Source: Ceratotherium simum simum (taxonomy: Eukaryota > Chordata > Mammalia > Perissodactyla > Rhinocerotidae). From it: a stretch of DNA of 64,000 nt. The DNA is taken from NCBI RefSeq assembly GCF_000283155.1, contig NW_004454207.1, positions 6,363,258 through 6,427,257 of the forward strand, in the 5' to 3' direction. Positions 1 to 12,599 of the stretch are shown piece by piece. The notes beneath the pieces were generated by a model. The model was not told where the DNA came from. It ran no database searches and saw only the letters and a list, made by a program, of their open reading frames with translations. Made by a program: the position numbers and the translations under genes. The first letter of the stretch is position 1. Each line of letters starts with the position of its first letter.

Positions 1-960
1 TAACATTTTACCTAATGGGATTCAGAGTGTTCTCTATCATCAAATTGATTGCAAATGTTCATGTGTAAAAACCATTCTCAGCTCATGGGCCATACAAAAC
101 CAGGTAGTGGACCAATTCTGGTCCATGAACATTAGTTTTCCAACCCATGATGTAATGGAAAGACCATGAGCTTTGCACCTAGGCACATGTAAGTTTGAGT
201 ACTGGCTCTGAACTTGTGGCCTTGAACATATCACTTAACTTTGAGTCGTGGTGTTTGTGCATAAAGTGGAGGTAATGACACCTACCTCATGGAGTAAATA
301 TTATCCCCATCTTTGTTGTGATTTTGCATTAGGATTCCCGTTCTGTAGATCCTGATGTAATTTAGTTAGACTTACTTAGTATTTAACAGATTCAAAAGCC
401 AATTTGTCAGGGGATGGAATATTCACATGGTCTCAAAGTACTATGTGAAAACATGTTTTTGCAGTGGAGAGATCTGGCATTCAACACCTTAACCAAATGG
501 CCAAGCTTAGCAATCAATGGTGGGATGATCTGACATTATGTGCCCCTCACTGATGTGACCTCTTACTGTATGACAGTGTCACCTGTGTGGTGTTCTTCCC
601 AGAAATGTTTGATGTGAATGTTATCACAAGGAAACAGACAAATCCAAAATGTGAAACATTCTATAGGACAACTGGGCTGAACTCTTGAAAGAATTCAGTG
701 TCATGAAGAAGCGAGGGGCAATGTTCTAGATTAGGGGAAGACTAAGGAGACATAGGATAAAAATGTAATGCATGAACGTTAATTAAATCCTGTATTGGAA
801 AAAGAAAATCCAGTTTTTTAGGCTTTTTTAGAACAATTGAGGAAATGTGAGTAGGGACCATATGTTGTATGATAATATTAATGTTGATTTCCTGAGGTGA
901 TGGTGGGATGGTGTAGGAGAACATCCCTGTTCTTGGGAGGTGAGTAATAAAGTATTTAGG

Positions 961-1021
961 GGTGAGGGAGGGAGGGAAGAAGGAAGGGAAGAGAGAGAAA
1001 GAGAGAGTGAGAGAGAGAAAA
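961..1021 (+). repeat. Purine-rich simple repeat
   Basis: A nearly pure A/G tract made of gggagg, ggaag and (ga)n units; the opposite strand is pyrimidine-only, so it could adopt triplex-type structure. Confidence 0.85.
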
Positions 1022-3730
1022 GAATAAGTTGTTTTGTTTAGTGCTGCTCACTTCCTAGTGTAGCACTGAGCACAGTGCTTTCAATGGGGAGATGCCCAGT
1101 ACCTTTTAAACTAATAAGTACTTTCAGGTGTTAGTAGGCTTCTCTGAAATCATGCTTAAGCACTGAATGTCTCTCTGCTGTTTAACAGTGTGGTGGCTTG
1201 GCTTAGGCATATACTATGGTACTTAATGTTGGGTGATCGGATATGAGGGTTCATATTTTCCTGAGTGGCTGACCCAGGTCCCTCTGGACTGAAAGTCCTT
1301 CTTGATTTTTAGAAAGGATAAATAAATAGGAAAGGAAAAGCCACGATAGTTGACCTGACTCTTCAACTGTTTCCTGAGAGGCTGAGGTACATCTTGTAAG
1401 CACGTACTTCAAATTCTCCTCTATATTTCTGTTGTTGAGGGTGCCTACTTGGGGGCTGACATCCCCTGGAGGGTATGCTGAGTAGAAGGGGGCTCAGAGG
1501 AAGAAGCCGGCAGTGCACCTCCGGAGCGCTGAGTGGCTGGAGCACCCCTGAGGTGTTCTGAGCTCCAAGACAGAGGGCCAGGATAAAGCATGGCGGAGGC
1601 CTTTCCTCATGCTTTGACCCTAACCAGTCCCTCCTTGCTGAGCGGGGAGGAACAGAGAAGTTAATATTCTATTATATTCCTGCAGGAACTCTTATGGCTA
1701 TATAGTATGAGATGACTAAAGTGAATTTAGCAACCACTTGTAAAAGTAATTACAAGATGAGGGAAAGAAGAACGATTCTGCTACTACAGGCTGTGAAAAC
1801 TAATTAATCCAAAAAACATTCATTGAGCAACAGAATATATAGCAAGCAATCATAAACTAGGAGTCCCGTGGGATACAAATGGTAAGATATACTCTTGCCT
1901 TGTGCTGGGCACTTGCGGGGTAGGGGAAGGAAATATGGGGTACAGTGGAGACAATGACCAAAATACCTATTTTGCTATATTATAAGGCTAGTGATGTGAT
2001 AGAAAGCTAGTGAAAAGCTTTATGGGAATGCAGAAAACATGCCATGTGGAATTGACTAAGGTTTCAAAGATAAGGTTGGTCTTGGGGTGATTTGAAGAAT
2101 AAGCCTGAAGGGTAAAGAAGTGGGGAGAAATCTGGCTTCCAGGCAGGGGACACACCAGGTGCCCAGAGGCCTGAATGGCTCTCATGTGTTGAGAGACCAG
2201 TTGGCATCTTGAGTGGCTGAAGCCTTAGATGCAGGGTGGGGAGGAGACAGGCATGGGGTTCTCGGAAAGATAGTTTTGGGCCAGATGGGAGGGCCTCAAA
2301 AGCCATGCTCAGGCATCTTGGAACGAGGAGCCCTAGAAGCCTGTTTGAGTTGGGGGTGATCTTGTTTTAATAAGATGTCTTAGAGGGAATGTGGAAGATG
2401 GTGTGTGAAGTTGTATGAGTCTGGGGGCAGGAGTTGAAGCAGTCGAGGTGAGAGCAAAGAATCTGAACTTGGCCAGCTGCAGTGGAGAGAGAATAGAAAA
2501 TAGGAGTCCACTGGTGCTCTTGTAGAATTCTTTCAACTCCTCCCACCAAGACGTTTTAAATTTTTAAATCTTTCTAAGGAAGTCTTTAAAAATACTTGAA
2601 AGAGAGAAGCTTATTCAGACCTTTGAACAGTTCTGAAAATTTATTACATTTCAGCTAGGAAAGAAAGTATTATTTCATGCAACCTGGAACGTATGTGGAC
2701 TGATTACTCAGCACAGTCACTTAATCTTTCAGAATTAGGTAGGAGGGAAGCTATTTTAGTGGCCTTCAATCTTCTTCCGGAACTTCGTCTGGGTTCCTCC
2801 CAAACGGTCGGTGAATTTTTCTGATTCGTATCCAGCACCCCAACAGTTTAGTGTACATCTGTAAACTGTAAGGAAGTTGATTTCATCCATTCCTTTTTTT
2901 TCATCTCTTGCCTTCCACCTGAGAAAACAAACACTAGTCCATAGGTTCTTGTTCTGTATTAGAGATTTGCACAGTGTGTAACCTAAGATGGATCCAGCTG
3001 AGAGTGTTACAGGTTTGGGGTTTAGACTAAAGAAGAGGAGTGGAATCTTTTCATTTTTTTCTTTATTTTGAGAAAAGCTTGGCAACTTGGACTGTTTGAA
3101 GGAACAATTATATAAAATATCTCCTGCTAATTGAGTATCTGGGATAAACCACCACCTTATTTTCTTTAGATTGCGTTAAAACACTTCTACCCACAATTTA
3201 GAGCTTTTCCATGGAGAATTTAGACTTAGAACATTTTGAGCCTTGATAAACAAAAAACCTTATAAAATTAACCTGCCTTTTGGATTGAGAAGTCTCAGGC
3301 TTATGAGGCTCCATATGTAAGTTCCAAAGGCTTATAATTACATCTTCCTTGAGGCTTGAATATTTCAGAAAGTTCTTGGCATGTCTCTTGGAGGTTTGGG
3401 GTACGAAGAGCAAGAAAGGTTACCTATGGGCTTAACTCACTTATGTATGTATATTCTGCGTTGGCTACAAAGCAGTGAATCTAGTGGTGTATGAGACCAC
3501 AGGACAGATTCCAAGGTAAATGAGGTGGTTTACTAATGTCAGATTTGGGTGTTTGTCTCAAAGTACCGTAGTGGATATTTTAGCAGCAATTTCTGTCACC
3601 TGTAGTTAAGAGCTTTCCAGTTCTATGTGGTAGTTATGGTAAAGGAATAACTGAAGGTTAACTCGATACTAAATTAACACTGACTGAAATATAGTTGTTA
3701 AATTTTTCACATATCAAGGATTACAATTTC

Positions 3731-3967
3731 TTTTTTTTTTTTTTTTAAAGGAGCTGGAAGGGGCATGAATCTTTTTTTTTTTTTATTTCCCCCAAAGCCC
3801 CAGTAGATATTCGTATGTCATAGTTGCACATCCTTCTAGTTGCCGCATGTGGGACTCGGCCTCGGCATGGCCGGAGAAGCGGTGCGTTGGTGCACACCCG
3901 GGATCCGAACCCCGGGCCGCCAGCAGTAGAGCGCGCGCACTTAACCGCTAAGCCACGGGGCCAGCCC
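3731..3967 (-). mobile_element. ERE-type SINE
   Basis: The minus strand reads ggggctggccccgtggctta then a tRNA-like head with a box-B-like GGTTCGGATCC, the tail module with CTAGAAGGATGTGCAACTAT, and a poly(A). The target duplication tacaatttctt occurs at 3722-3732 (overlapping the poly-T) and again from 3968. The internal poly-T is split by about 35 bases near 3750. Confidence 0.9.
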
Positions 3968-4624
3968 TACAATTTCTTAATATTAGGAATTATTCTGCAA
4001 GACAACTATATTGATGTTGGACTACATTGATGTTGTTGGTGTTCTTTTTCCATGTACAGGCCAGCCTGTATCTGAGGATGTGTAATTTATTCACAATAAG
4101 GGATGTATTGTAAAACTCAGTTACTTTTTATTTGTGAGAGTTGGTTCATTCACTTGATTGAGAATTTATTGACTGTATCTTGGGTGGCTATCCTTGTGCT
4201 AGGAGACGAATGGAAGTTACCCCTTGCCCTTGGAGAGGAGACATTTTAATGGGAGGTAGAGATAAACAGATAATTATAATATAATGTGATAAGTGCTGAA
4301 ATAGACATTAAAAAGCTTAAATACGGAGAATTTCAAAAGTATACAAAAGTACAGAGTAGGAGAATGAACCCTCATGAACCCATCACCCACCTCCAACAGT
4401 TCTCAACTCATGGTCATGCTTGTTTCACCATAGTCGCCCCCTCTTTTATTTGGAAGCAAGTGCAAGACAGTGTATCATGTGATGGACATTTATAGACACT
4501 TCAATAGTCTGAGAATACACTGGGAAAATAAACTATACCTGGGGACTTGGGAAGGAGCTACAGAGAAGTACCATTTGAGTTAAATCTAGTGAGGAGGGAG
4601 GATGTTCCAGTTCTAGGTGAATGG

Positions 4625-4790
4625 GATAGAACCCAACAATTATTGAACATTGCTAAGCATTGTAGTAGGTTCATTTAGTATATTATTTAATTTTTTTCCT
4701 CACAATAGTCCTATGAGGGAGACAATATCCCTATTTTACATTATAAGGAAACTAGGTTTCAGGCAAATTGCTCAGTTATAAAACTAATTT
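4625..4790 (-). repeat. MIR SINE
   Basis: Reverse-orientation MIR: cacaatagtcctatgaggga, attttacattataaggaaac and gcaaattgctcagttataaa. Confidence 0.65.
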
Positions 4791-5289
4791 GTTTCTTCTT
4801 GAAAACCAACCTTGACCTCAAGGCTATTTAGTTTTCCATCTTCTGCACCAGGTGCACTAGATACAGAGATGTAAAAGGGCAAGATGTGTTTGGGAAAGTG
4901 GGAGAAGCTGAATGCAGCTACAGAATTGTGTGTATGGGGGATGAAACTAGAGAAGCTGCTCAGGGCCAGGTTGTGAAGGGACTTTAATGCCAGACTAAGG
5001 AGATAGGATTTTGTCTTGAGGGTGGTGAGGATGCAGGCTGAGATGTATTTAAGCATGGGAAGAGTATTGTCAGCTTTTAAAAAGAAGAGTATGCAGGTAC
5101 TATGGAGGATGATGCAGAATTGGAAGGGGAGCTGAAGAGAGACTGGTTCAGGAAAATTATTTATTCAACCACTGTTTATTAAGCACAAACAATATGGGAG
5201 GGAATGAACTGATGAACAAAACACACATCTCCCTATTTCATGGAGCTTAGTTTAGTAGAGAATCAGTCACATGCAAATGGCCTTCTGTG

Positions 5290-6045
5290 ATTTATAATAA
5301 TAAATATATATTTGGCCCTAGACCCGGTTCCTGGCACAGAGCTCCTAAAACCCTCGGAATTTCCTATGATAAAGGTGTCTTTTGTTATGTTAATAAGGTG
5401 ACTTTTGGAAAGCCTGTAGGTAACCTAAGGATGGGTTGCCAAGGGAACCAACCACATGATTAGAGGATTAGAACTTTCAGCCCTCTGCTCCCACCCATCA
5501 GTTGCCAGTGGCCAATGATAATCAGTCATGATTATGTAATGAAACCTCCATAAAACTCCAAAAGGACAGGATTTGGAGAGCTTCCGGGTTGGTGAACACA
5601 TGGGGATTTGGGGAGAGCGGCACACCTGGAGAGAGCATGGAAACTCCTCACCCTTTCCCCATACCTTGCCCTATGCATCTCTTCCATCTGGCTGTTCCTG
5701 AGTTATATCCTTTTATAATAAACCAGTAATCGAGTAAGGAAAATGTTTCTCTGACTTCTATGAGCCGCTCTAGCAAATTAATCAAACCTGAGGAGGGGTG
5801 TCATGGGAACCTCTGATTTATAGCCAGTTGGTCAGAAGCACAGGTGACAACCTGGACTTGCGACTGGAGTCTGAAGTAGGGGGAGGTGCAGTCTTGTAGG
5901 ACTGAGCTTTCAACCTGTGGAATCTGATGCTATTTCTGGTAGATAGTGTCAGAAATGAGTTGAATTGTAAGACATCCAGCTTGTGTTGGAGAATTACTTG
6001 GTGCTGTGTGGGAAACCCACCCTCCACTTGTTGGTATTAGTTTCA
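5290..6045 (+). mobile_element. Probable ancient LTR
   Basis: A long stretch with wording I associate with dispersed old LTRs: aacctccataaaactccaaa, a polyadenylation-like ccttttataataaaccagta, ccgctctagcaaattaatc, aacctggacttgcgactgg and gagttgaattgtaagacatc. No coding remnants adjoin it. The family name is uncertain. Confidence 0.45.
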
Positions 6046-6067
6046 GAACCTAATACATATGCTCATA

Positions 6068-6850
6068 TGAAAAGGTGCTGAACTTCATGGTTCTCAGGAA
6101 AATGCAAACTAAAACTACAATGGGGTACTACCACAGTTTCATCAGAATGGTGAAAATGAAAAAGCTAAAAAATACCAAATGTTGGCAAAGACACGAAGCA
6201 ATCTGAATTCTCAAATACTGATGGTGGCAGTGTGGCCATATCTACTAAAGGTGAACATACGTATGTCTTGTAAGCCAGCAGTTCCCACTCCTAGGTATAA
6301 ACCAAAGAGAAATGTTATTTCACTCTAATGTATTCCATTCCACATGTTTTGACAAGACATGTGGTAGAATATTACAGCACTATTCAGAATACACCCAAAC
6401 TGGAAACCATCCAAATGTCCAGTGGCAGAAGGATAAATAATTTGTGATATATTCACACAAGTACTGAATAACAACAAAAATGAGTGAACCGTGATTTCAT
6501 TCAATAACTTGGAAAAATGTCACAAACAACATTGAATGAAGAAGTCAGACATGAGGGTACATACTCTATGATTCCATTTATATAAAGTTCAGAAATAGGC
6601 AAGACTAATCTGTGGTATTAGAAGTTAGGAAAATGTGTGGGTAGTGATTGAAAGGAGCTGCAAAGAGGGGCTTTTAGAAGGCTTGTAATGTTTTATTTCT
6701 TGATCTGTGTGCTAGTTACCTAGTTGTTCAATTTATGAAAACCCATCTAACTATATGCTGTGATTTGTATGCTTTTCTTATGATTTGTATGCTTTTCTGT
6801 ATGTGTATTATGCTTTTCTATATGAATATTATACTTCAATAAAAGCTAAA
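6068..6850 (+). mobile_element. Old L1 3' end (sense)
   Basis: aaatgcaaactaaaactaca, aaaccatccaaatgtccagt, tgattccatttatataaagt and the end attatacttcaataaaagct are typical of L1M 3' regions in sense orientation. A 20-bp unit is repeated near 6761-6820. Confidence 0.75.
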
Positions 6851-7527
6851 TATATAAATTAGTAGAGAAAATTTTTTAAGTTTCAAAGAGTAACATTTCT
6901 AGAAACAAATTCTGCTGGTAAGTATTGATGCCTACTTGCTCACTTGAGGAAGACTGACACATTATTATCTGAAAGTCACACTCAGGGATTCTGGACCTCT
7001 CTCAGTGCTTGCCCCTTTTGTTGAGAGAAGAACACCAACTAATGGAATAAAGTAAAAAAAAAAAAGTTAAACCAGAAATCTTTCCCTGTATGGTTAAATG
7101 CATGAGTTCTATTTAAACAGTCTGTCATGATAGCCAAGTGAGATATTAGGAAGGATTAAACTAAGGCAGTGGCGAAGGAGAAGATAGGCTTGATTTGGGA
7201 GATGGTTCTTCGGTAGAATCAATTGGACATGGTTAGTGTCGAAGATGAAGTTTCTGATTTGGGATATGCAATGGTTGATGTCAGCAACTGAGCTGAGGGC
7301 TACTGAAAGATGAGCAGGTTCAAGGTTGTGTGGGGAGGGGCAAATGAGTGAGGTTTATTGATTATATGTCTGAGATGGCTTAGAGTATCCATGTAGAGAA
7401 GTCGGGTAGGGTTTTGGAAAAGTTCACAAAGTGTCTGCAATATTAGGTTTGGAGAGAGTGATTTGGTGATCATTAGCATTTGGATGGTAATTGAAGCCTG
7501 GAGAGAGAATGAGATCACTCAAAGAGC

Positions 7528-7690
7528 AGTGCTTCTCAACCTTGGCTGCACGTTAGAATCATCTTGAGAGCTTTACAAAAATACCCATGCCTGGGCCATA
7601 CCACTGATCAATTAAAGCAGAATCTTTGGGGGTGGGGCCTAGGTATCTGTATATTTCAAAAGCTCCTCAGGTTATTCTAGTATGGAGCTG
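7528..7690 (+). mobile_element. MER5A-like hAT relic
   Basis: Contains gcttctcaaccttggctgca, ttagaatcatcttgagagct, a ggggtggggcctagg core and a tail aaaagctcctcaggttattc, matching the MER5A layout. Confidence 0.75.
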
Positions 7691-7774
7691 GAGTGGGAAA
7701 AAATAAGACAAGTAGACCAATCTAGTAGACAATGGCACATTGATTGAATGGACACTTGTCAGCACTGCTACTTT

Positions 7775-7960
7775 AGCCGTCAGGAGATAAGCAGTGTTAT
7801 CCTCATTTACCCTTATGGGGAGACTGAGGCACAAGAGTTAAGTAACTTGCCTTAGGTTATACAAACAGCTGATTAGTGCTAGGGCCAGGATTTATACCTA
7901 AGTCATTTACTCCAAGGGCTGTTCTCTTTACCATAACATCCTATTGCTTCTCCACTTAAG
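7775..7960 (-). repeat. MIR SINE
   Basis: Reverse MIR: ggggagactgaggcacaaga, gttaagtaacttgccttagg and agtgctagggccaggattta. Confidence 0.75.
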
Positions 7961-7974
7961 AATGAATCTGGGGA

Positions 7975-8735
7975 GGGTTGAGACTTGGAATGGCAGTGTG
8001 AGAAACTAAGCATACCCTCTCCCCAGTGAAACAACCTCTTAACTGGTAAAAATTATAAAAAATAATCATTTAAAGTCTCTGGAAATTGACCTGAGGACAT
8101 ACAGCAAATGGAGAAACATTTATTCAAGAAAATCTACTAAGTCTTGGTAAGAACTGCCAGTCTGCAGCATTTGAGCTACTACCTGCTCCCCTTTCCCACT
8201 GCTTGCATATGATGAAAGCTTTATTCCTGGCGGGAATAGCCAAGAAGACGAGGTTCCCTCCTCGCCAGCCCTGGCTCCTAGACGAGGGTTAGGAGAGGTG
8301 GACCGCGGGCTACTGGAAATACCAGAAGGAGGAGAGAGAGAGAGAGAAAAAAAGATGTTTGAAGAAATAATGGCTGAAAACTACCCTAATTTGATGAAAA
8401 ACAGTAATCTACACATCCAAGAATCCTAGCCCTGTCCTGCCCCCTCCGTTGGCTGCCAGGCTGCTTGTCTCCTGTGAGTGCAGACTGGGGATGCCTGCAG
8501 TCCAGTGAAAATACCCTGAGTGGCGGTGGGGGAGAATGGGAGTAAGGCTAGTTAAAATGCCACAAAGCTCGCTGTTCTTCCTGAGATTCAGCTGTTTTTC
8601 TTGAATAAACACTCCTTGGATTGCTACAAGCCCTTGGTTAATTTCCAGAGTTCTGTCCATTTTAGTCGATTTTCTCATTGCTTTGATGGAGAGAATTTTA
8701 GAGGCCCTTATTCCGCCATTTTTTGCTGACATTCA
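7975..8735. mobile_element. Rearranged L1 5' pieces, sense then antisense
   Basis: About 7975-8425 is sense L1 5' sequence ending in an ORF1-like piece (frame near 8345 reads MFEEIMAENYPNLMKNSNLH). About 8426-8735 is antisense and ends with an inverted 5' UTR motif (minus strand: atgtcagcaaaaaatggcgg). Edges are approximate. Confidence 0.55.
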
Positions 8736-8864
8736 AGTTGAATTTTTATAGGAATTTTCTTAAGATCAATTAATGGATGTTTATAGTTTATTCTGAAAGC
8801 GCTTCTGGTATTTAGTTATTGGAAATCTACAAGCCCATTCATAAGAACCAATTAACAATAAAAA

Positions 8865-9200
8865 AAAACCATCGTGTATCTCTATAGCAGAATATTAGGC
8901 AGTTGTTAAAACAATGAGGTGATTTTAACTGTGCCAATAGAGAAAAATATTCAAGGGATAGTGCTAAATGGAAAACAAGTTGCAAAATAGTATGTGGTAT
9001 TCTATTTGTATCAAGTATTGAATAGACAACAGGAAAAACACAGGTGTGTGCTATATCTATATATATATAGAACATTTTTAGAAGAATATAGTGTTTTCCT
9101 CTGGAGCATAGAAAGTAGGGGGTGCTTTTTAGTTCTTCACCCCCACTTATTATTTGAACTCTCGAGTATCTGTTACTTTGAAATAACTTTTAAAAAGTAA
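8865..9200 (+). mobile_element. Old L1 3' fragment (sense)
   Basis: agcagaatattaggcagttg and gcaaaatagtatgtggtatt followed by ttagaagaatatagtgtttt are degraded L1 3' sequence in sense orientation. Confidence 0.5.
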
Positions 9201-9798
9201 TTGAATATTCAATTTATTATTAAACTACCAGTAGGATATGTGTTAAAGTCTGCAAATGAAAGACTGCAGTATCTTGAAAATATTTGTGTATATAGTATTT
9301 CTTTTTTGTTTCTCTGAAGTGAGCACTCAAGATGTAATTTTAATGCTTAGGAAATCATTTTGCATGAGGACTTGAAATATAATTCACTTTTAATTTTGAT
9401 CAACTAGGATAATCCACAAGTAGTGGTAATGACTAATCTATTCTCTTTTCACCTCAGTGACTTTCTAGACTTCGTACATTAGAATCCACCCCCTGAAAAA
9501 GTCACTCTCTTTTGTAAGAAGACTAACAGCCATCCTTTGTCACTTTTATTTTTATCTTTGAAAGAGGAGGAATAACCACTCAGTCCTGAAACATCATGAG
9601 TGGGTAGAATTTAATTATCCAAATTGAAAACCTCCCTGTAAACTGGAGAAGAAAGAAACGGACCAGTGTGTTCAAATAGGTTCTCCAGGGACTTTTAGGT
9701 TAGCTACACTGAAATCCTTGAGATTTCATAATATATCTTGTCTCATTTTCCTGTTATGAAATGGGGTTTTCAGCATTGTTTTTCTTGTCTGTTTTCAG

Positions 9799-9922
9799 AT
9801 CACAGAACTGTGTGGTGCCAAGCGGATTGGTTATTTTGGTCCAACACAGTTTTACGTTGCCTTGAAATTAATTGCTGCAGCACAGTCTGGCCTCCCTGTG
9901 CGGATGGAGAGTATTAAATGTG
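9799..9922 (+). CDS. REPS2: REPS2 exon encoding C-terminal half of EH domain 1
   Basis: A 124-nt exon begins in phase 0 after the acceptor tgttttcag and ends in phase 1 before the donor gtaagt. It encodes 41 residues starting [13 protein letters not shown] and ending ESIKC, plus the first base of a split Glu codon. This is the second EF-hand-like half of the first EH domain. The loop here lacks the acidic calcium pattern seen in EH2 (compare [14 protein letters not shown]), and the following helix [14 protein letters not shown] is the conserved EH helix. The first half of EH1 must lie in an upstream exon beyond the left edge; nothing in 1-9798 encodes it. Identification is from recognition of the protein and is strong. 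Confidence 0.95.
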
Positions 9923-10822
9923 GTAAGTATCTCCCATTTATACATTTTTTTTGTCCATGACAGATTTCTTATTTATAAGCATCATTTTTATGGGTTTAAG
10001 GCCTGTTCTATAAGCATTTGTGGAATTTCTCCTTGCTTCTCCAACTCTTCTGTAAAATAAAATAAGAAAACTTAGCAGGTATCTTTGTTTCCTTGTTTTC
10101 TTTTTTAAATGGGAAAAAAATTCAGAGAGCAACTTGAGATTAGTTCCTTTTAACTGACTTGCAGTTAAAATAGATTTTATTCTTAGCAGAAAGAGATTGG
10201 GACAAGAATTCTAGAGCCTCTGGCAAAATAACAACATTCAGTTTAATTTTTTACTTGAGGAATCTATATTGTCATTTTAAGGCTCTGTTAGGGACAAGGG
10301 GATGAGTAACTGGGAGAGTTTGAGTGAAACTGCCCCTTTTCTCTCTCTCCTGTCCCTACCAGTCATATCAGATGTGATCATCCTTTAATTCCCCAATTCC
10401 TGAAGCACTGTTCTCATGATTATTAAGTACTTTGGGGCTACCAAAATTTAGGCAGAGTAAATTTATCTTCTCCAAGTTTTGATTTAACATTTTCTTATCT
10501 TGCCATCCCTTCCCCAACCCACTGTATACTTGAGCACTTTCCACAACTTAAACCAGAAGCAAAGTTCCCAACTCTTAGCATCTTTTATACTGCCTCAGTA
10601 TTGGTTTTACAAATCTGTATGAAGAAGGTGATTATTCAAGGGATGTGCTGAGGTCCTCCCTTAATTCATTCTGATACAAATTACTTTCATATGTCCACAC
10701 AGCCATGCAGGAACTTTTTCCTTTTCCTCATTTTGAGGTCAAAACCACTCACCTGTTGCCTGTCCTGTGAAGTCCCTGGTAGCCCTTGAAGTTGGTTCAG
10801 GGTTTATGGTTGGTTGGTCCAT

Positions 10823-10848
10823 GGTAACCTAGAAGGTTACCTTCTAGG
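10823..10848. repeat. Overlapping inverted repeats
   Basis: cctagaaggt and accttctagg (10828-10848, one-base centre) overlap a second pair ggtaacc and ggttacc (10823-10841, five-base loop). Confidence 0.9.
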
Positions 10849-10934
10849 ACAACTCCAAATAGCTGAGAAGATTCTGATAGCTTGACTGTGGGAAACAAAG
10901 CCCTTTTGCACTAACCATCATTAGATCGTCCTGC

Positions 10935-11590
10935 TAATCTTTATTAAAGGCTTAGTGTGTGTGCCAGGCACTGTCTCATTTAGTCCTCACAACATCCTAC
11001 TCAATTAGGTATTTGTGTCAATTTGCATTGCCTAGAATAAGCTGTGATAACAAACACCACCGAAATTTCGGTGCCTTAAGAAAACAAAGGTTTGCTTTCT
11101 GCTCTGCAGTGGGTCAGGGTGACCCTCTAGGGCAGCTGCCTTCCACCTGTTGGCTCTGTGATCCTGACTGCTTTATCTTATAGCACCTCCAACATAGCAC
11201 CTGTTCCCATAATTGCTGCAACAGAGAAATAGTTTCTCAGCCTAGCAGTTAAATGCTTTGGCCTGGATGTGACTCATGTTACTGCTGCTCACAGTGCATT
11301 GGCCAGGACTTGTTACATGGATCCGCTGGCCAGGACTTGTTACATGGATCCGCTGAAGTGCAGAGCAGACTGGGGGAGGTGTAATTCTCTCCTGTGCATG
11401 CAAGAAGAGGAGAACTGGCTGTGGTGAACACTGGAAGCCTCTACTGTGGTACTGTTCTTATCCCTATCTTACAGATGGGGAAATTGAAGTTTAGAGAGTT
11501 GAGTAACTTGCCTAAGGATGCAAGGTTGGTAGAGTTTGGAGCCAGGAGCTCAGCCTCCAGTTCCCTTGCTGTTCATTGCTATGCAAAGTA
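10935..11590 (-). repeat. MIR SINE split by another old repeat
   Basis: The left piece (about 10935-11015: gtgtgtgccaggcactgtct, ttagtcctcacaacatccta) and right piece (about 11435-11590: atcttacagatggggaaatt, gttgagtaacttgcctaagg) are consecutive parts of a reverse MIR. The roughly 420-base insert resembles the unnamed repeat at 39845-40260 (shared gctataacaa/gtgataacaa start and ctcacaNtgcattggc motif). Confidence 0.6.
11301..11354 (+). repeat. Perfect 27-bp tandem duplication
   Basis: Two identical 27-bp units, 11301-11327 and 11328-11354, each starting ggccaggact and ending ggatccgct. Confidence 0.97.
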
Positions 11591-11730
11591 GCCTCTTCTT
11601 GATTATTCTTTCTGTTTAGTAAGGTGCTGACTGTAATCTGTAATCATGGAATATTTTCCAAATGGGGAAAAAAATCTGACCCAACAGGCATCCCTCGGTA
11701 TTACATAATTTGGTTCCTTGAAATAGGTTT

Positions 11731-11814
11731 CTTGAAGGAGTATTATTTCAGTGGCAGGTTTGGTATTTATTGCTTGAAGGAGTGTTATTGCAGTGGCAGG
11801 TTTGGTGTTTATTG
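11731..11814 (+). repeat. 42-bp tandem duplication
   Basis: Two 42-bp units, 11731-11772 and 11773-11814, each starting cttgaaggagt and ending tttattg, differing at three positions. Confidence 0.95.
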
Positions 11815-12599
11815 CTACAAGACAGCAGTCCCTGCTATAAGTCGCTTGCTTTGATTAGTTTAAAGTTACATCACATTGAGTTTGGATTTGTGGTAGGCAC
11901 TGATAGTTTCCATTCCATTGTAGGTGGTCATTAAGTTTTATTGTAGTGTCTTCCAGTTTTATCTTCTGGAAAAGTTAGAACTGCTTTGTTGTATACAGGA
12001 TAAACTTCTGATACTTGTGTTGCTTACTTTGTTAGACTGAAGTCTTTTGCCTGATTTGTACTCATATTTACAGCTTAATTTCCTGGGGTAGGAGGAGTGG
12101 AGGGGGGGAAGGATTGTCTAAGTTATCACTTGTATAAAGGATTAACACTTTTTCACAAATATAAGACTTTCTCAGTTGTATTTTATAAATCCTGATGCTG
12201 CCTTTTACCTCTGAGGGTTTAAGTATACTCAGAGAATTCTGAATTTTCTTCCTTCATTTAATGATTTATTAAATAAAAGTTATTTGCAGTCAGCATATAT
12301 TGAGTAAGAGTGAGGGCAAGATTGGGCCAGACTTTGAGCTGCCACTTAGAATTTTCGAATTTGTTGCTTGAAACCCATTAGCTTAATGTTTGATGACACA
12401 AACCTTGAAGGCCAAAGAGGGTGGTCTGTGAGAAGCTACTCTGAAAGGCTATGGTAGTCCCATCATACTCAGGGAGTTGTGAGTCCACCGTTAACTTCTC
12501 TAAGAGTCACACCCTTACTTCATGGATGACACGAGCCTGTGTGTATGTGTGTATTAACCTCTAACCCCTAGCTTTTCATATTTCGGTAAATGTTACCAC

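Larger units (their letters stand above)
1..9798 (+). other. REPS2: Intron upstream of first visible exon (3' part)
   Basis: About 9.8 kb of AT-rich intron without coding potential. It holds a purine-rich tract (961-1021), an ERE SINE (3731-3967), MIR relics, a probable old LTR (about 5290-6045), an L1 3' end (6068-6850), a MER5A-like element (7528-7690) and rearranged L1 pieces (7975-9200). I see nothing recognisable at about 1-960, 1022-2060, 2500-3720, 3980-4200 and 9200-9780 except short repeat vocabulary. No CpG island or promoter is visible. Confidence 0.85.
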
